From Crotophaga sulcirostris (taxonomy: Eukaryota; Chordata; Aves; Cuculiformes; Crotophagidae), in contig VYZB01000388.1 in the NCBI GenBank assembly GCA_013397455.1, positions 379,761 to 443,760 of the forward strand: a stretch of 64,000 nt of DNA, written 5' to 3'. Position numbers and translations under genes: made by a program. How positions within the stretch are numbered: the stretch's first letter is position 1; every line of letters starts with the position of its first letter. The notes under the pieces were generated by a model. That model was given only the letters and a program-made list of their open reading frames with translations. It was not told where the DNA came from and ran no database searches. This document shows positions 13,790-59,559 of the stretch, piece by piece.

Positions 13790-14270
13790 ACAGGCTAGAA
13801 GACAGGATCAGAATTGCAATTGATCTTGATAAAGTGGGGAAATTGCCCCAATTAAAGCAGTACAAGTTCAATAAAGGCAAGTTTTAAGTGTTACGCTTTG
13901 GAAAGTGTAGTAAAGAAATGCACAAATGAAAATTGGAACTCCTGGCAAAGCAGCAGTGAATCACCCAGGAATTGTAACCGAAGACAGACTAGATCAAAGA
14001 CAGCCACGGGATGTTCTTGTAGAAAATATCCCCGCATATATTTTCTGATATGCTGTACATAAACCTCAGGAGACAGTTACCCTGCTTTGCTTATCACTGT
14101 ATAAAACCCCTGCTGGAGTGCTGCAATTTGGGGAAACTGGAGACTCACGAGGGGAATGGCAGCAAAAATCAGAGACCTAGAAAACATTAGCAAAGGAACT
14201 AGGAAAGATTCATACTAGTGAGGAAAATAGGATAGTTCCTCTCATACACGGAATAATACTCTAAGAAGAT
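13790..14270 (+). mobile_element. Old CR1-type LINE 3' fragment
   Basis: The plus strand resembles the 3' part of the coding region and tail of ancient CR1 LINEs. Landmarks are CTTGATAAAGTGGGGAAATT, AAGTTCAATAAAGGCAAG, GGATGTTCTTGTAGAAAAT, CTGCTGGAGTGCTGCAATTT and AGAGACCTAGAAAACATTAG, which occur in this order in the family as I remember it. Many indels and substitutions separate it from an intact copy. It lies between ABTB3 and the 3'-end-like segment at 4.4-5.9 kb. Confidence 0.7.
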
Positions 14271-17189
14271 CTTTTAAGATCATCTCTTCTTCCTGTCAAT
14301 CAGGGCTTAAAGGAAAAGTGTCTCAATTTGCAGTAAAGAAATTCCAGTCTCTTACAAAAACCTTCCAGTTATTAGGCTAGTGAAGATCATGGACCCTCAT
14401 CACTGGATGCTTCACAAGCCTGCAAGCTGCACATTTTCTGGCATGGTTCAGCTAGACCTCACCCAGCCTCACAGCAGGAGAGGTGGACTAAAATTGCAAT
14501 TTTCAAACTCGGGTCTGTGGAACCACAAAGGTCTATTGAATACGTCCAGAAGAAATGAATGTCAAGGTTAAACAGGGGCTGGCTCTTCTGCTGGCAAAAG
14601 CAATGGGGGTCACATGTTGAAAAAGAATTCAAAAAGTTTTTTAATTTTTTTTTTAAAGGTTCCTTTCAGCTATACACCTAGGACTTCAGGATTACCAATC
14701 TTTTGAATGGCAAAAGTTATTCCTTTATAAATCAATAGTCACAATCCCTTCCCACAACAGCTTTGAACAATAGCTTCTTGGGGCTTCTTCTCCTCTATCA
14801 TTTGCTAGACACCAGCATGTGGGTGCCACACTTTCTGTCGTGCTCAGCCACCCAGATGCACAAACCCTCGATGCAGCAACATGAATGCATGGGCCAGTGC
14901 AGCTCTGTGTGTTTGGAGGCAGCTGCAACTCTGTAGGGCCTTTGGCTCGTGTTTGCCCTTGAGTGCTCAAACATGGTGACCACTCAGCTCACGTACAGCC
15001 ACCAAAGGACATATCAAGCCCTTTATCTCTGAAAAAAAAACCAGTAAACGTTACCAAAGATACTCTTAACTCATCGGAAGAAGACTACCACAGACTTAGC
15101 AATGTTTCCTTCCTAACAAGTCCCAGGCAGGTTCCTACAAATGCTCAAAAGACATCACCTTCCAGGGGCAGCCTGTGCACGCAGGACTCTCTGTCCCCTT
15201 ACCAAAGCACAATCAGTAGCCGAGCTAGAAACAGGAGTACAACACTTACAGCTATCATTATAGCATTAGACACCAGACTTCCAATCCACAGGTGGGCAAG
15301 TTTCCCAGAAAAAAACATTTTGCCTATATGAGTTTGCAATTCCTGTTGACTTTGCTGGGCACTATACATGTACCCAACAGAAGAATTCTAATATCATGAT
15401 AATTGTCTGAAAAACTTCACTATTTTAAACCATGAAGCTGCAGGGTGAGGTCTGCACCTATCTAGTTATTGTTGGCATGGAAGGATGTGTTTCCATGGAT
15501 GAGGAGGCACAACAAACAACAACAAGCACCCCTGTGTGTTGCTGTTGCATCAACCATAGTCTCACTTCTCAAAGATCACAACATCTACACAGAAGTTGCC
15601 ATTACCTAAATGTTCCAGACAACATCTTGCGTGAGCATCCTACTATGCAGAAAAAAAAAAGTCTCAATGACTGACCTGCTGTGTCTCGGTGACACTAGTG
15701 GCAGTTCTGACATTTTTATAATTTGTTGCAGAAGCTGTAGAGGTTTTAAAAGACCAAACACACAGGAGGATTTACACCTCATAGTCATAAACCAGCTTCC
15801 TACAGTGTTGATAACTAAAGCCAAAACTGCGTTCTGTGAGCATGCCAAAAGCTATCAACATGGAAGAGCACCCCATGTAGACACTTCAACAGAAGAACAA
15901 GAGGTTCGTGTGCACTGTCAAAATGAACTTTCTAAAGTCTATGAACTGGGCAGAGTTTCTGAATGGCACACTAGTAAATAAATACATTAATGTCACTTTG
16001 CCATGGAGAAGGCAACATTCTTGCCCACTTCTTACTGTGGTTTTCAGAGACAGAGCATCAGGAATGTTGTGGCACGTAGCAGATTTGTCTTGCTAACAAC
16101 ACGCTGCAAAATAAACAAAGCTTTGACATTAAATCACATCCCTCATCCCACCCCACCCAAACCCTGCATTGAAGATAACCTATACATTCTCAGGATACAG
16201 TGAGAATCATTCTATAGTACATTTTTAATTATAATTTAAAAAAAATCTAACTTGGACACAATCTCTGGCCAGTAGCAAAATATTGACACATTACTGAAGT
16301 AAAGATTTGTTATTATCTTTCCACTGTAACAAACAGAAATCAGCATCTCAAGAAGGGTCTCCTGGGGTATATATCACATCCAATTGCACCAAATAAAAAA
16401 ATATACTAATTCCACAAATAAAGTTTGACAAGAAATAACATTGCATTTGTCTTTGCAAAATAAAGCACAAACGTAACATTTCACAGGTACAGTTACCATG
16501 CAAATGCATGTTGAGTTTGTCATTGTTTTTAACCCCAAATCACAAGTAGCATGCAGTTCTCCTGCCCCCCCAACTACTGTATTAGAGATGGTCTGGGTAA
16601 TGTACCTCTTTGGTGTAACCATAGCCTCTTAGGCAAGATTATACCACCCTAGGAAAGAATATGAGCAAAACTTGATCATATGTATGTTTGCACAATGTAC
16701 ATTTTACCATTTAAAAAAACCAAAACATGTTACATAGATTCTCAAACACAGCTCTGTCAAAAATTAAATTTTAAGCTTAAGAAATAGTTTTTACACTACA
16801 AGGCCACCCCATTATTTTTTATGAACAATTTAAAAAGTTCCCACCCCTAAAAATCTGCCAGTATATTTCCTCAGCTGTAACAGCCTTACCCACTCTCTAA
16901 TACAGTTGATCTTTGCTTGACAGCAATAACAGTTCTTACATTTCTTAAATGCATGAGATAATGGACTCCGGGATAGATACAGTTCTTAAATATGTAACAC
17001 TGGAACAGATCCGCTTTAAATGATTAATGGGTCAATTCAGGTGTTCCCCAACACCACAGCTCAGGCAGGGGCTTCTGCTGTTCACTGACGTGAGTTCTGG
17101 CTTCTGTTGGCATCAAGGTCCATGACCATGTGTGTATGTTCAGAATATGAGTACAACAATGATCCACTGGATACTCTTGCACCCCGTTC
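14271..17189. other. Downstream flank or long 3' UTR of ABTB3
   Basis: No splice-framed exon was found. The stretch 16,200-17,190 is AT-rich and could be an extended ABTB3 3' UTR ending near the minus-strand ATTAAA at 16224-16229. Frames at 14963-15331 and 15610-15981 on the plus strand have no recognisable motif. Confidence 0.5.
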
Positions 17190-17413
17190 GCTCAAAAACA
17201 CGGAGGAGCTTTATTTTCTGTATTCCTTCATCCAAACGGGGCTGCAGCCCCAGTGCAGGACTTCTGGCCAACACAGAACTATTTGGATGCAAAGTAGATT
17301 TTTTTAATTATTTTTTTTTGTAGTCGTTTAAGCAACTGCAATGGGTTTAAGCAACTGCAACTGCAGACTCAACTTGCAGGGTCTTTATTAGTGGGCTACC
17401 GTCTTCCTCAGCT
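17190..17413 (-). promoter_or_regulatory. ABTB3: ABTB3 proximal 3' UTR with candidate poly(A) signals
   Basis: On the minus strand an AATAAA lies only 24 bases after the stop (17384-17389) and a second at 17210-17215. The second is followed by T/GT-rich sequence and is the more believable choice. An ATTAAA variant is at 17303-17308, and another far downstream at 16224-16229 would allow a UTR of about 1.2 kb. Two 16-base direct repeats (17326-17341, 17345-17360) sit between the first two signals. Which site is used cannot be told from sequence. Confidence 0.5.
17326..17360. repeat. Two 16-base direct repeats in the ABTB3 3' UTR
   Basis: The plus-strand unit GTTTAAGCAACTGCAA occurs at 17326-17341 and again, perfectly, at 17345-17360, 19 bases apart start to start. 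Another ACTGCA follows at 17359. It looks like a recent local duplication or slippage product. It lies 54-88 bases after the stop codon in transcript direction. Confidence 0.85.
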
Positions 17414-51952
<34,539 letters not shown>

Positions 51953-52391
51953 CTAGGAAAATAATACTTTGCCCTAACTTTGAAGGATGTGGGTCATACA
52001 CACATTCATTCTCCTTTGACCTGTATGTTCAAGGGAAATGTTGAATGGAAAATGCTAATGCAAGCTAACGGAGATTGTCCTTGGTCTATCTTTCATGGGA
52101 TAAATTATACATTTCATAAAAAATTGGGAAAAAATTTCACAGCTTTCACTTGATTTTGTTGCCACGTTTCAGCAATTCTCACCGCAAGCTGTCTCTCTGC
52201 ATGGTGAGGTTATCTGGTCCCCCTGATCTCTGAAAAGTTTCAGTAGCTTCAGTAAGCTTTGAACTTAAATCAAATGGATGTATAATCACTGACAATATAA
52301 CAAAGAAAATAATGTCACTCCAAATGCCTTCAAGGATCTTACCAGCTCAGCCCCAATAACAGGGAAGCCTTTTTGGAGCAGAAAGTGCAAG

Positions 52392-52495
52392 TCACAGAAT
52401 CCCAGACTGGCTGATGTTGGAAAGCACCTCTGGAGGTCATGTGGTTCAAACCCTCTGCTCAAGCAGAACCACCTGCAGACACGCAGGGCATCACG
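52392..52495 (-). mobile_element. CR1 LINE 3'-end fragment (avian type)
   Basis: The plus strand reads as the reverse complement of a CR1 3' end: CACAGAATCCCAGACTGGCT, then GATGTTGGAAAGCACCTCTG, GAGGTCATGTGGTTCAAACC and CTCTGCTCAAGCAGAACCAC. This run is close to the avian CR1 consensus, and it is the main support for calling the host a bird. The terminal short repeat typical of CR1 ends is reduced to ACAGAAT. It sits in the intron just 5' of the 51,893 exon. Confidence 0.85.
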
Positions 52496-52685
52496 CAATC
52501 AGGAAGAAGGGAGCAATTTTGTCAGGTAATTGTGACAAAACACCACAAATTCTTGCTGTCTGTGCATAACAGATAGGATATCATTCTTCTAAGGTCTTAT
52601 TCCAAAGATCCCCAAACTGTAAACTGCTCAAGATATCCATTTCAAATGGAAGAAGGGCTAGGAGTTATTCAGCCAAGATGTGAAT

Positions 52686-52908
52686 CTACAGCTCCAGAGA
52701 GAGCCGAGCAATTCCAATCCGATGTTTATCCAACTCAAGTTTCATCTTATTAAAATACAGATTTGCTTTTCTTTCATGCTGAGGACTGTCTGGGGCAGAG
52801 GGTGGAGTACAGATCCCCAGTGCTTTTGGTGTGAACTTAGATAAAGGACTGTTTGGAAAAACACCACTTTCATTCTCCAAAAATGCTAAGTCAGAAAACG
52901 AGGGGCGA
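52686..52908 (-). CDS. Possible terminal exon of unknown gene, or alternative ABTB3 end
   Basis: On the minus strand a good acceptor (T-rich tract ending CATAAG at 52909-52910) is followed by 223 bases: one base, 73 codons and TAG. The frame reads RPSFSDLAFLENESGVFPNS, then a Pro/Ser-rich part (KALGICTPPSAPDSPQ), then a basic helical tail (KMKLELDKHRIGIARLSLEL). The mix of residues and lack of bias look coding. Its phase (first base completes a codon) equals that of the ABTB3 exon at 51,893, so one upstream exon could splice to either. I recognise no homologue, and no AATAAA or ATTAAA was seen between it and 51,893, which argues against a simple terminal exon. A chance open frame remains possible. 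Confidence 0.3.
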
Positions 52909-54049
52909 CTTATGAGGGAAAAAATAAAACAAAGATCAAAAGTGAAAAAGTCAAACATACATCAAATATTTGTTTTCTATTTCATATGTAAAAAAATGCA
53001 GCAAGCCAAAAGAAAAATAGAAACAGCATATCATTATCATTTAAATTTCTTCTTCAAAGTGCTTTATCAGAGCTTTATAAAATATATAACACTGCTTAAT
53101 ATTTAACAGCAATACGCAATGAATACACTGTTCAGATAGAAGCAGTGGTATGTAGTAAAAGCTACCGCTCTTTCTCTTTCAACAGAGGAAGGAAAGTGAG
53201 ACAGAAAATAAAAAAGTATTTTCATCAAAGCTTCTGCAGGACTTAACACTGAAACTGGCATCTGAGCTCAAGATCGCTCCCTGCCATGCTGGGCCATGAC
53301 GAGTCTGAAAGACAACAGATATTCTGCCAATGTTCACTCTACATGCTCAGTTTGGGTTTTGCCTGCTAAAAAGTTGATGTTCTATGAATGCAAAGTAAGC
53401 TTGAGTATCATTACTCAAGGGAACAAGAATGATGCTTCATCACAGCACTATGCTGCAAGATTAATGCATAACACTTGATCACAATAAATACAGACTAACA
53501 TCAATAACAGATTCTGCACCAGTAATATGCCTCCAACAGAGACAAAGAAAATAACACACAACAAGGCTGGGTTTTCTGCAGTAGTTGCCGAGAAAGTTCA
53601 GGGAAAAAGCAAAACCAGCACAGATATGCAGGGCTGAGCTCAGTAACACCAAGATCCACGGGAGCAACTGAGGCTTTTAACACGTTCACACCATATGGCA
53701 CATTTCTGACACAAGATCTACAACAACATTTGGTACTTGTTACCCCCATAGCATGAGATTCTAGTGATCATCTGTGCCCTCCTTTAACGTATGGCAAAGA
53801 TAAAGCATGCTCAGAAGTTAGGTGCCTGGGGGTTTGGTGCACAGATAGAGAGTCTGGACCTCCCAACTGCAGCTGGTCATTTCCAGATGACTCTGAGCTG
53901 AAAACAAGGTGGTCCCTTGGCAAAGTGCAGCTATGGAAAGATCTAGACATCCTCTGAGGACTGCAGAGGTGTCAGCCACTATGAATCACTGTTTGTGTCA
54001 AGCCACTACTTCATCATTTGTACTAAGGTATATAACATACACTCCGAAT

Positions 54050-54140
54050 AAAATGGGTCAAATTCAGTGCTGGCAGAAACAGGCAGAGCTTCACTGACGT
54101 CAGCCCACATCAGTGCAACCAAAATGTTAGCTGATGATCT
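54050..54140. repeat. Ancient interspersed repeat carrying a perfect CRE
   Basis: GGGTCAAATTCAGTGCTGGC, AGAAACAGGCAGAGCTTCAC and TGACGTCAGCCCACATCAGT resemble an old amniote repeat family with CCAAATTCAGTCCTGGTGTA and ACTCCACTGAAGTCAATGG. The copy is well diverged. It contains the eight-base palindrome TGACGTCA at 54095-54102. Confidence 0.45.
54095..54102. promoter_or_regulatory. Full cAMP-response-element palindrome
   Basis: TGACGTCA is the exact consensus CRE bound by CREB/ATF proteins. It is inside a repeat copy about 2.2 kb 5' of the most upstream assigned ABTB3 exon. Occupancy is unknown, and a single eight-base match is expected about once per 64 kb by chance. Confidence 0.3.
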
Positions 54141-55299
54141 CCTCTTTAAAAAAAGCCAGGTTCTGAAGTGAGTTGCACACCCACACAATGGAGGAAGGAG
54201 GAACAAGGACCTATATTACCTACCCTGTATGGGCTGCCGAGATCTCTGCTGTGGCATGAGTTCAGAAATTACTTCTCCAGAAGTAATTCCTCTGTGAGCT
54301 GGCTTTAGCCCCCTAAAAGCAACTCAGTTCATCTGCTTATAGCCAAGGAAAGGGACTTATTAATTATTGCTGATATCAGCTATGAACAAATTCGTACTCT
54401 TCAATCAACTAAGGGGATAAGGGTCTTGGTCCAAGGGCTCCAGGATGCTGCAGCTGTACAAACACTGCAACAATAACACTGATGCAGAGGAGTGCCTGAG
54501 CTGCATAGCTGCTGGGCAGCACTGGTGAAATATGATCTAGACCAAGTACCACAAAACAAGAAAACACAACTTAGTGCCATTATCAGTGGCCCATTGCCTT
54601 TTTATGCCCCAAAAAGACCTCACTGAGAGTTACAGCCTTGATTTATGGGACATAGCAAAGGAAACCATACAGCAAAATTTGACACACATCATTGCTGGTG
54701 CCACCACTGTCATATGTTGACTAATAAAATGGATAATGATCAAACTAGGGAGTTTAATAAAACAAGATTATGACGCAAGGGAAAGGAACAGAAGATGCTT
54801 CAGAAGAGAATGCATAGCAATGTCTTGAAAAACCAGAGAGATGAATGAGTTAAGGCAAAGGAGATTTAGCATGTACAGATAAAAAGCAGTGAAGACAGTT
54901 CAAAAATGATCAGGAACTACAAGTACAGAACAGGAGAACACAGCACCACTTTTAACACTGGAAAAAGCCAACTGGGAAGATGGTACAGCAGACAGACTAA
55001 GCAGTCGCATTTCAAAATGAAAACTAAAAAAAAAACCCAACCCAAATCCACCAAAAATCAAACGTAAGTCAACATAGCACTGCATTTATTTCCAAGTCCT
55101 CTTCCATGCCATTTACTGCCTGATGTTGATTCCAAGTGGAACAGAGGGTCTGTGCCCCATATTACAACAACAGACATCATCCAGAATCACAAACATTAAA
55201 GGATGCAAGATAGAAAAGGAGAAAGGGAATAGGCACCCAGGCTTGACTCAAAAGACTTCTTAACTTTGTACTGCAATAAATACGCTGACAAGCTATGAA

Positions 55300-55380
55300 A
55301 AGATGGGACAGGGATGAGAAGAAGCTTGAAAAATAAGGTTGATGAGGAACAGTTAAGTGAGCTTAATATATAGGGTCGCT
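55300..55380 (+). mobile_element. Short CR1-like LINE fragment
   Basis: AGCTTGAAAAATAAGGTTGA, followed by TGAGGAACAGTTAAGTGAGC and TTAATATATAG, matches the conserved CR1 stretch that in intact copies encodes the LEN...YEERLRELG segment. Only about 80 bases are convincing, and the limits are uncertain. Confidence 0.5.
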
Positions 55381-56308
55381 TTTTAGAGTTGTGAAACTGT
55401 GCCTGCAAAGCCAGGAAAGCAGCATAACTGCAGAGCTAGAAACCTCCCCAGCTGCAGTTAGTTCATGCCCCTCTTGCCAAAAAGTCTTTGTGATCTTTCC
55501 AATTGCACATGAGGCTGACACCAGCCCAAATCTGGAACGTCCACTCTAAGGTCACCTTGGTTTGCTGCCACATTCTGCTCACTGCCAGCACCCACATGGG
55601 TCGTCCTTTCCCCAGGACCTCACCCTGCAAAGAAGGCACTTTTTCACTGAAGGGTCAGGGAAGGCTGACGGGAAGAACGGAAGGGGGGGCCAATGCTCTT
55701 CTCCCTCTCCTCTCCCTGGGGACAGTCTCAGAATGGCAGGACATCACTATCCCAGGTGCTGTCTGGGTCAGGTGAACTTTGAGGTCCTCAGGAGGTGATA
55801 CAGTGACAACAGTAGGACTGGACAGCATGATATCCTCCTTCAAAAGATGGAGCCTATTCAGGATACCCTCACTAAGCAACCTGTAGGGCTGGGCAGGCTT
55901 CTTGGCACCATGACCACTGTACGCACGCTCCCGCTCTCAGAATTGAGAAGTAATATGCTTGAATTAATAACACACACTGATGACAGTCCTCATATGCAAC
56001 AGCAAATCCACCCCTCTTATTCAGGGGTTCAGCCACACAGCTTGTAAATCCCCTAACTGATCCCTCCCTACCTTGAATCAAGCAGACAACTGCCTTTGTA
56101 TGCAAAAGAAAAATTAGAAACAGGTGAAATCTTCCTGATTTTATATTTGAAGCAAAGCTGTGACCATATTTTTTAACTTACAATGCAATACAATTTTCTC
56201 AAAGTCCTCTTTTAATTCCTCACCAATATTGCTTCTACAGCAGTTATCTTCAAGATCATTATAGTGTTGCCACTGCACATAATTAACTTTACTGTGGTTT
56301 TATATGGA

Positions 56309-56370
56309 GACTGCCATGGTAACTTTAATTATTGACAAATGGTCACTGTCAAGCACTGCATGGTGACCAT
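56309..56370. promoter_or_regulatory. X-box-like motif beside an eight-base inverted repeat
   Basis: GACTGCCATGGTAAC (56309-56323) is close to the palindromic RFX X-box (GTTGCCATGGCAAC). It is followed by ATGGTCAC (56339-56346) and its exact reverse complement GTGACCAT (56363-56370), with 16 bases between the arms. TTTAATTATTG lies between the two elements. The cluster looks regulatory, but no function is shown. Confidence 0.3.
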
Positions 56371-59300
56371 GACACTCTTATCATACTCAGAAATACTCAA
56401 AACTCTGAAAGGAGTCAAAGATAATCTTCTTCATTTATAACATGTCCTAGCAATACAGCAAATTATTTTTATCTTTTCCCAGACTCACATTATGAAAAGA
56501 CAATGCGGCACTTCCACAGCAACAGTTTAAATGCAAGGGTTTTCTTTTTTTTCATTTTCACTTGGACTGACTAATATAGGGTCTGTGTGGATCTTTATTA
56601 AAGTTACTCACGGATTGAACACACTTGGGAAAACGGATGATTCAAAGGCAAAGTGTTTCCATCGTAACTGGTAGACACAGCAGCTCTCATTACATAGCTT
56701 TGTAATTATTTGTTCTTTGGGAGGGGATTATTGCTATAGTCAGTAGTGGACAACTGAAAAAAAACAGTTAACAGAAAAAAGGAAGAGCTTCCTAATCATG
56801 TTCTAAGCTCCACGTGCCTGTACAGCATGCCTATATCTGATTTACAAGAAACAGAGTGCAGACTATGATGAGCAGCCGGACAAACACTCCCCTCTGCTGA
56901 AATGAACAGATCATCATCCTGATAGTGAAGCATGAAAACGTTGTTTGTCCACCTGGGACTCAACCACCATCCCTTTCAATTAAAAGAACAATAATCTATT
57001 AATTAAGCACATCTCTTTAGCTCTGTCGAGTTTATTCAGTCAGTCTCTGTCCTAAAGAGGAACAAGGTCTCAAGTCATAAATTACAGTTCAGCTGGCTGG
57101 AAGTCTGGAAGGAGTCATATTTTAGCCAGCGATATACATGAATTTGCAATTCTGAATTTCTTGGGGTCAGGGATCACAGTTTTGATCTGGGCATGCACAC
57201 TCCATAGCACAAAAGGGTCCTGTTCCCTGTCTGGGGCTCTTCAGTGAGACGACAGACACAAACAGTCATAGCAGGAGCAGCAGACGATTTGATTTAAATT
57301 TGCAAGCACTCTTTTTTCCAGTGTGGTGCTTTAAAAGAGACTGTAATGCTGATATTAATAGGACTGCAATATAAGTACTATATTGAGACAATTATTTGCA
57401 TTTTCAGTTTTGGAGAGAGGGAAACTTAAGCACAAACATGCTGATCAAAGTGAGGAAGAGCACTACTTTCTAACGCAGACATAAAATATCTCCATTTACT
57501 TTAATCAGGAGCCAAATTAAGAGAAGAAAATAAATATACTCCAGATATTTATTATCCATCCCCTTATTCTCATGAAAGGTCTGAGAATAAATTGGTTACA
57601 GATACTGGAAAATACATTAAAAAAAGTAACGTGACTATCAGATCAAGACCCAAATCTATATTTCAAAACACTCCTAATATTACAGTCCCACGTATATAGG
57701 CTAGGAACCACGTTCAAAATTGAACCTGACTTCAGATTCCGAACAAGGCCAACATACAATAGGAAAATTTAGGTATAGATTCATTTTTTTACAATAATTA
57801 GCACAATACATTGCTAATGATTTGAAGACAATATGTTATCTGTATCTTCATTACTGCGTTCAGGAATGTATCCAGAGACAGAGCATATGAAACACCAATG
57901 AATTTGCTTGCAATGGAAAAAACAATCAAGAAGGCTGGATCCTGAAGCCCATAAAAATACAAGCATCTTCTGATCTGAAAGTGAAGGAGAACATGAGGAC
58001 GAGGTTCTCCCTTTCAATAATTCTTTCATTACTGTTGTCTTCAAGCAGTCAGTTGGCATGAGAGGTTGAGATTCACCTCAGAAAACCCATGCTCCACCTT
58101 TTAAATAATAAAATCCCCTTCATCCACTGGCACCATCTGCCTCAAGGGACTGCTGGATTTCGTCAAGTAGCTTGTTCACTACCTCTTGCTGGTTTGGCAT
58201 TTTTGTGTCTAATTATGGCAATAGCCACGGCTGGTGTTACAAGATTAGTGAAAATTTGTGGGAAGAACAAGGACATTCAAGGAGCTAGGCAAACATCAAC
58301 CATCCTTACTTAAAAGTGTCTGTATCCAATTAAATAGCAGAATATCTTAGCAATTTTCTACTCTCTTCAGCAACTCAGCCCCTCACCCAGCACATTTTAA
58401 GAGAGAGCAAAGAGCAGTGGAAATATTTTTCTGCTTTAAAATCTCTATTTATTAAAAGCTATTTATATTTTCATGCTCTAGTACAAGCATAGGATTTCTA
58501 TAAATAAAACATTAAATGCAACTCTTACTCTTTCATTTTCAAGTTAGAATTGCATGTGTGTTTACAGTATTAAGATGACACAGCAAATGGTACAGACTGC
58601 TCTGAAAAAACGAAACAGCACATCTTCCCTTTATGTCGCTGTATTTTTCCCTTTCCACAGTCTTAAGAAAACTCTCCAGAATAAGACAAGGATGCTCTCA
58701 TGTTAAATAAGCTTCACTCTATAGCTCAATAATCCTGTTTTCCTAGAAAGCCTTCATTAAGAGGGATAGTCCCAGACAGAAAAGTAGACTTAGATATTCT
58801 CAGGCCAAGGCTAAATGGAAATTAGGACTGATTTTCAACTAAAGACAGGTTTTCAAAGGTGCCCAGACACTGCGTTTGCCCAGAGATCTTTCTGGATCAG
58901 AGCTGTAAATGCACCTTGGAGGCCTGGGTGAGGCTGTGACAAGGCAGTGGCTGCAGGAGCATATGGAAATGGAGGGTTAATAAACCCAGTCCTATGCTGC
59001 AGCAAGGCTTGGATCCATCTATACTTTCAGTTTGAACTTACTCATGACCTGCTAATATCCACATATTCCTGTGTCCACGCTGCCTTTTAAATAGAGTATA
59101 TTTTTTCTTCCATGGTGTTTACTCCTCATGTACTTCTGGAGAAGAGTCATGTTCCTTCAGCACCCACTTCATTCAGTTGAATAAGGCCCTTTCCTTCAAG
59201 TCTTCCTTCATGAAAACATTTTGTTAAAACTCAAACCACCCCAGCCTGTCTCTCTCTACCTCATCCAACGTGAATATTTTCTTGACCCGGACACAGGATT

Positions 59301-59559
59301 TGTGATTCCACATCACTTCCTACCACTTCCACACACAGAGGTACCAATATTTTACTGTTTCTACTGGAAATACCTCTCCTGATACATCCTCAAAATGCAT
59401 TTGCTCTTTTCATAGCTAAGGAAAAAGCCATCTTTCTCGTTCACAATCGTTCTGAGATGAAATATTGCATTATAGTCTTTACCACCACTTTTCCAATACT
59501 CGGCTCCCAATACAGGATATATTATACTGTATAGATAATGTGTATGTTACACATGCACA

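Noticed and set aside
14963..15331. 122-codon plus-strand frame
   Set aside because: No recognisable domain, no promoter or splice signals, and overlapping frames on the other strand.
15610..15981. 123-codon plus-strand frame
   Set aside because: No known motif, low-complexity AAAAAAA-derived lysines near its start, no splice context; fits chance.
52392..52430. TTCAAACC near the CR1 fragment considered as a tRNA T-loop
   Set aside because: The word is part of the CR1 consensus and no cloverleaf arms are present.
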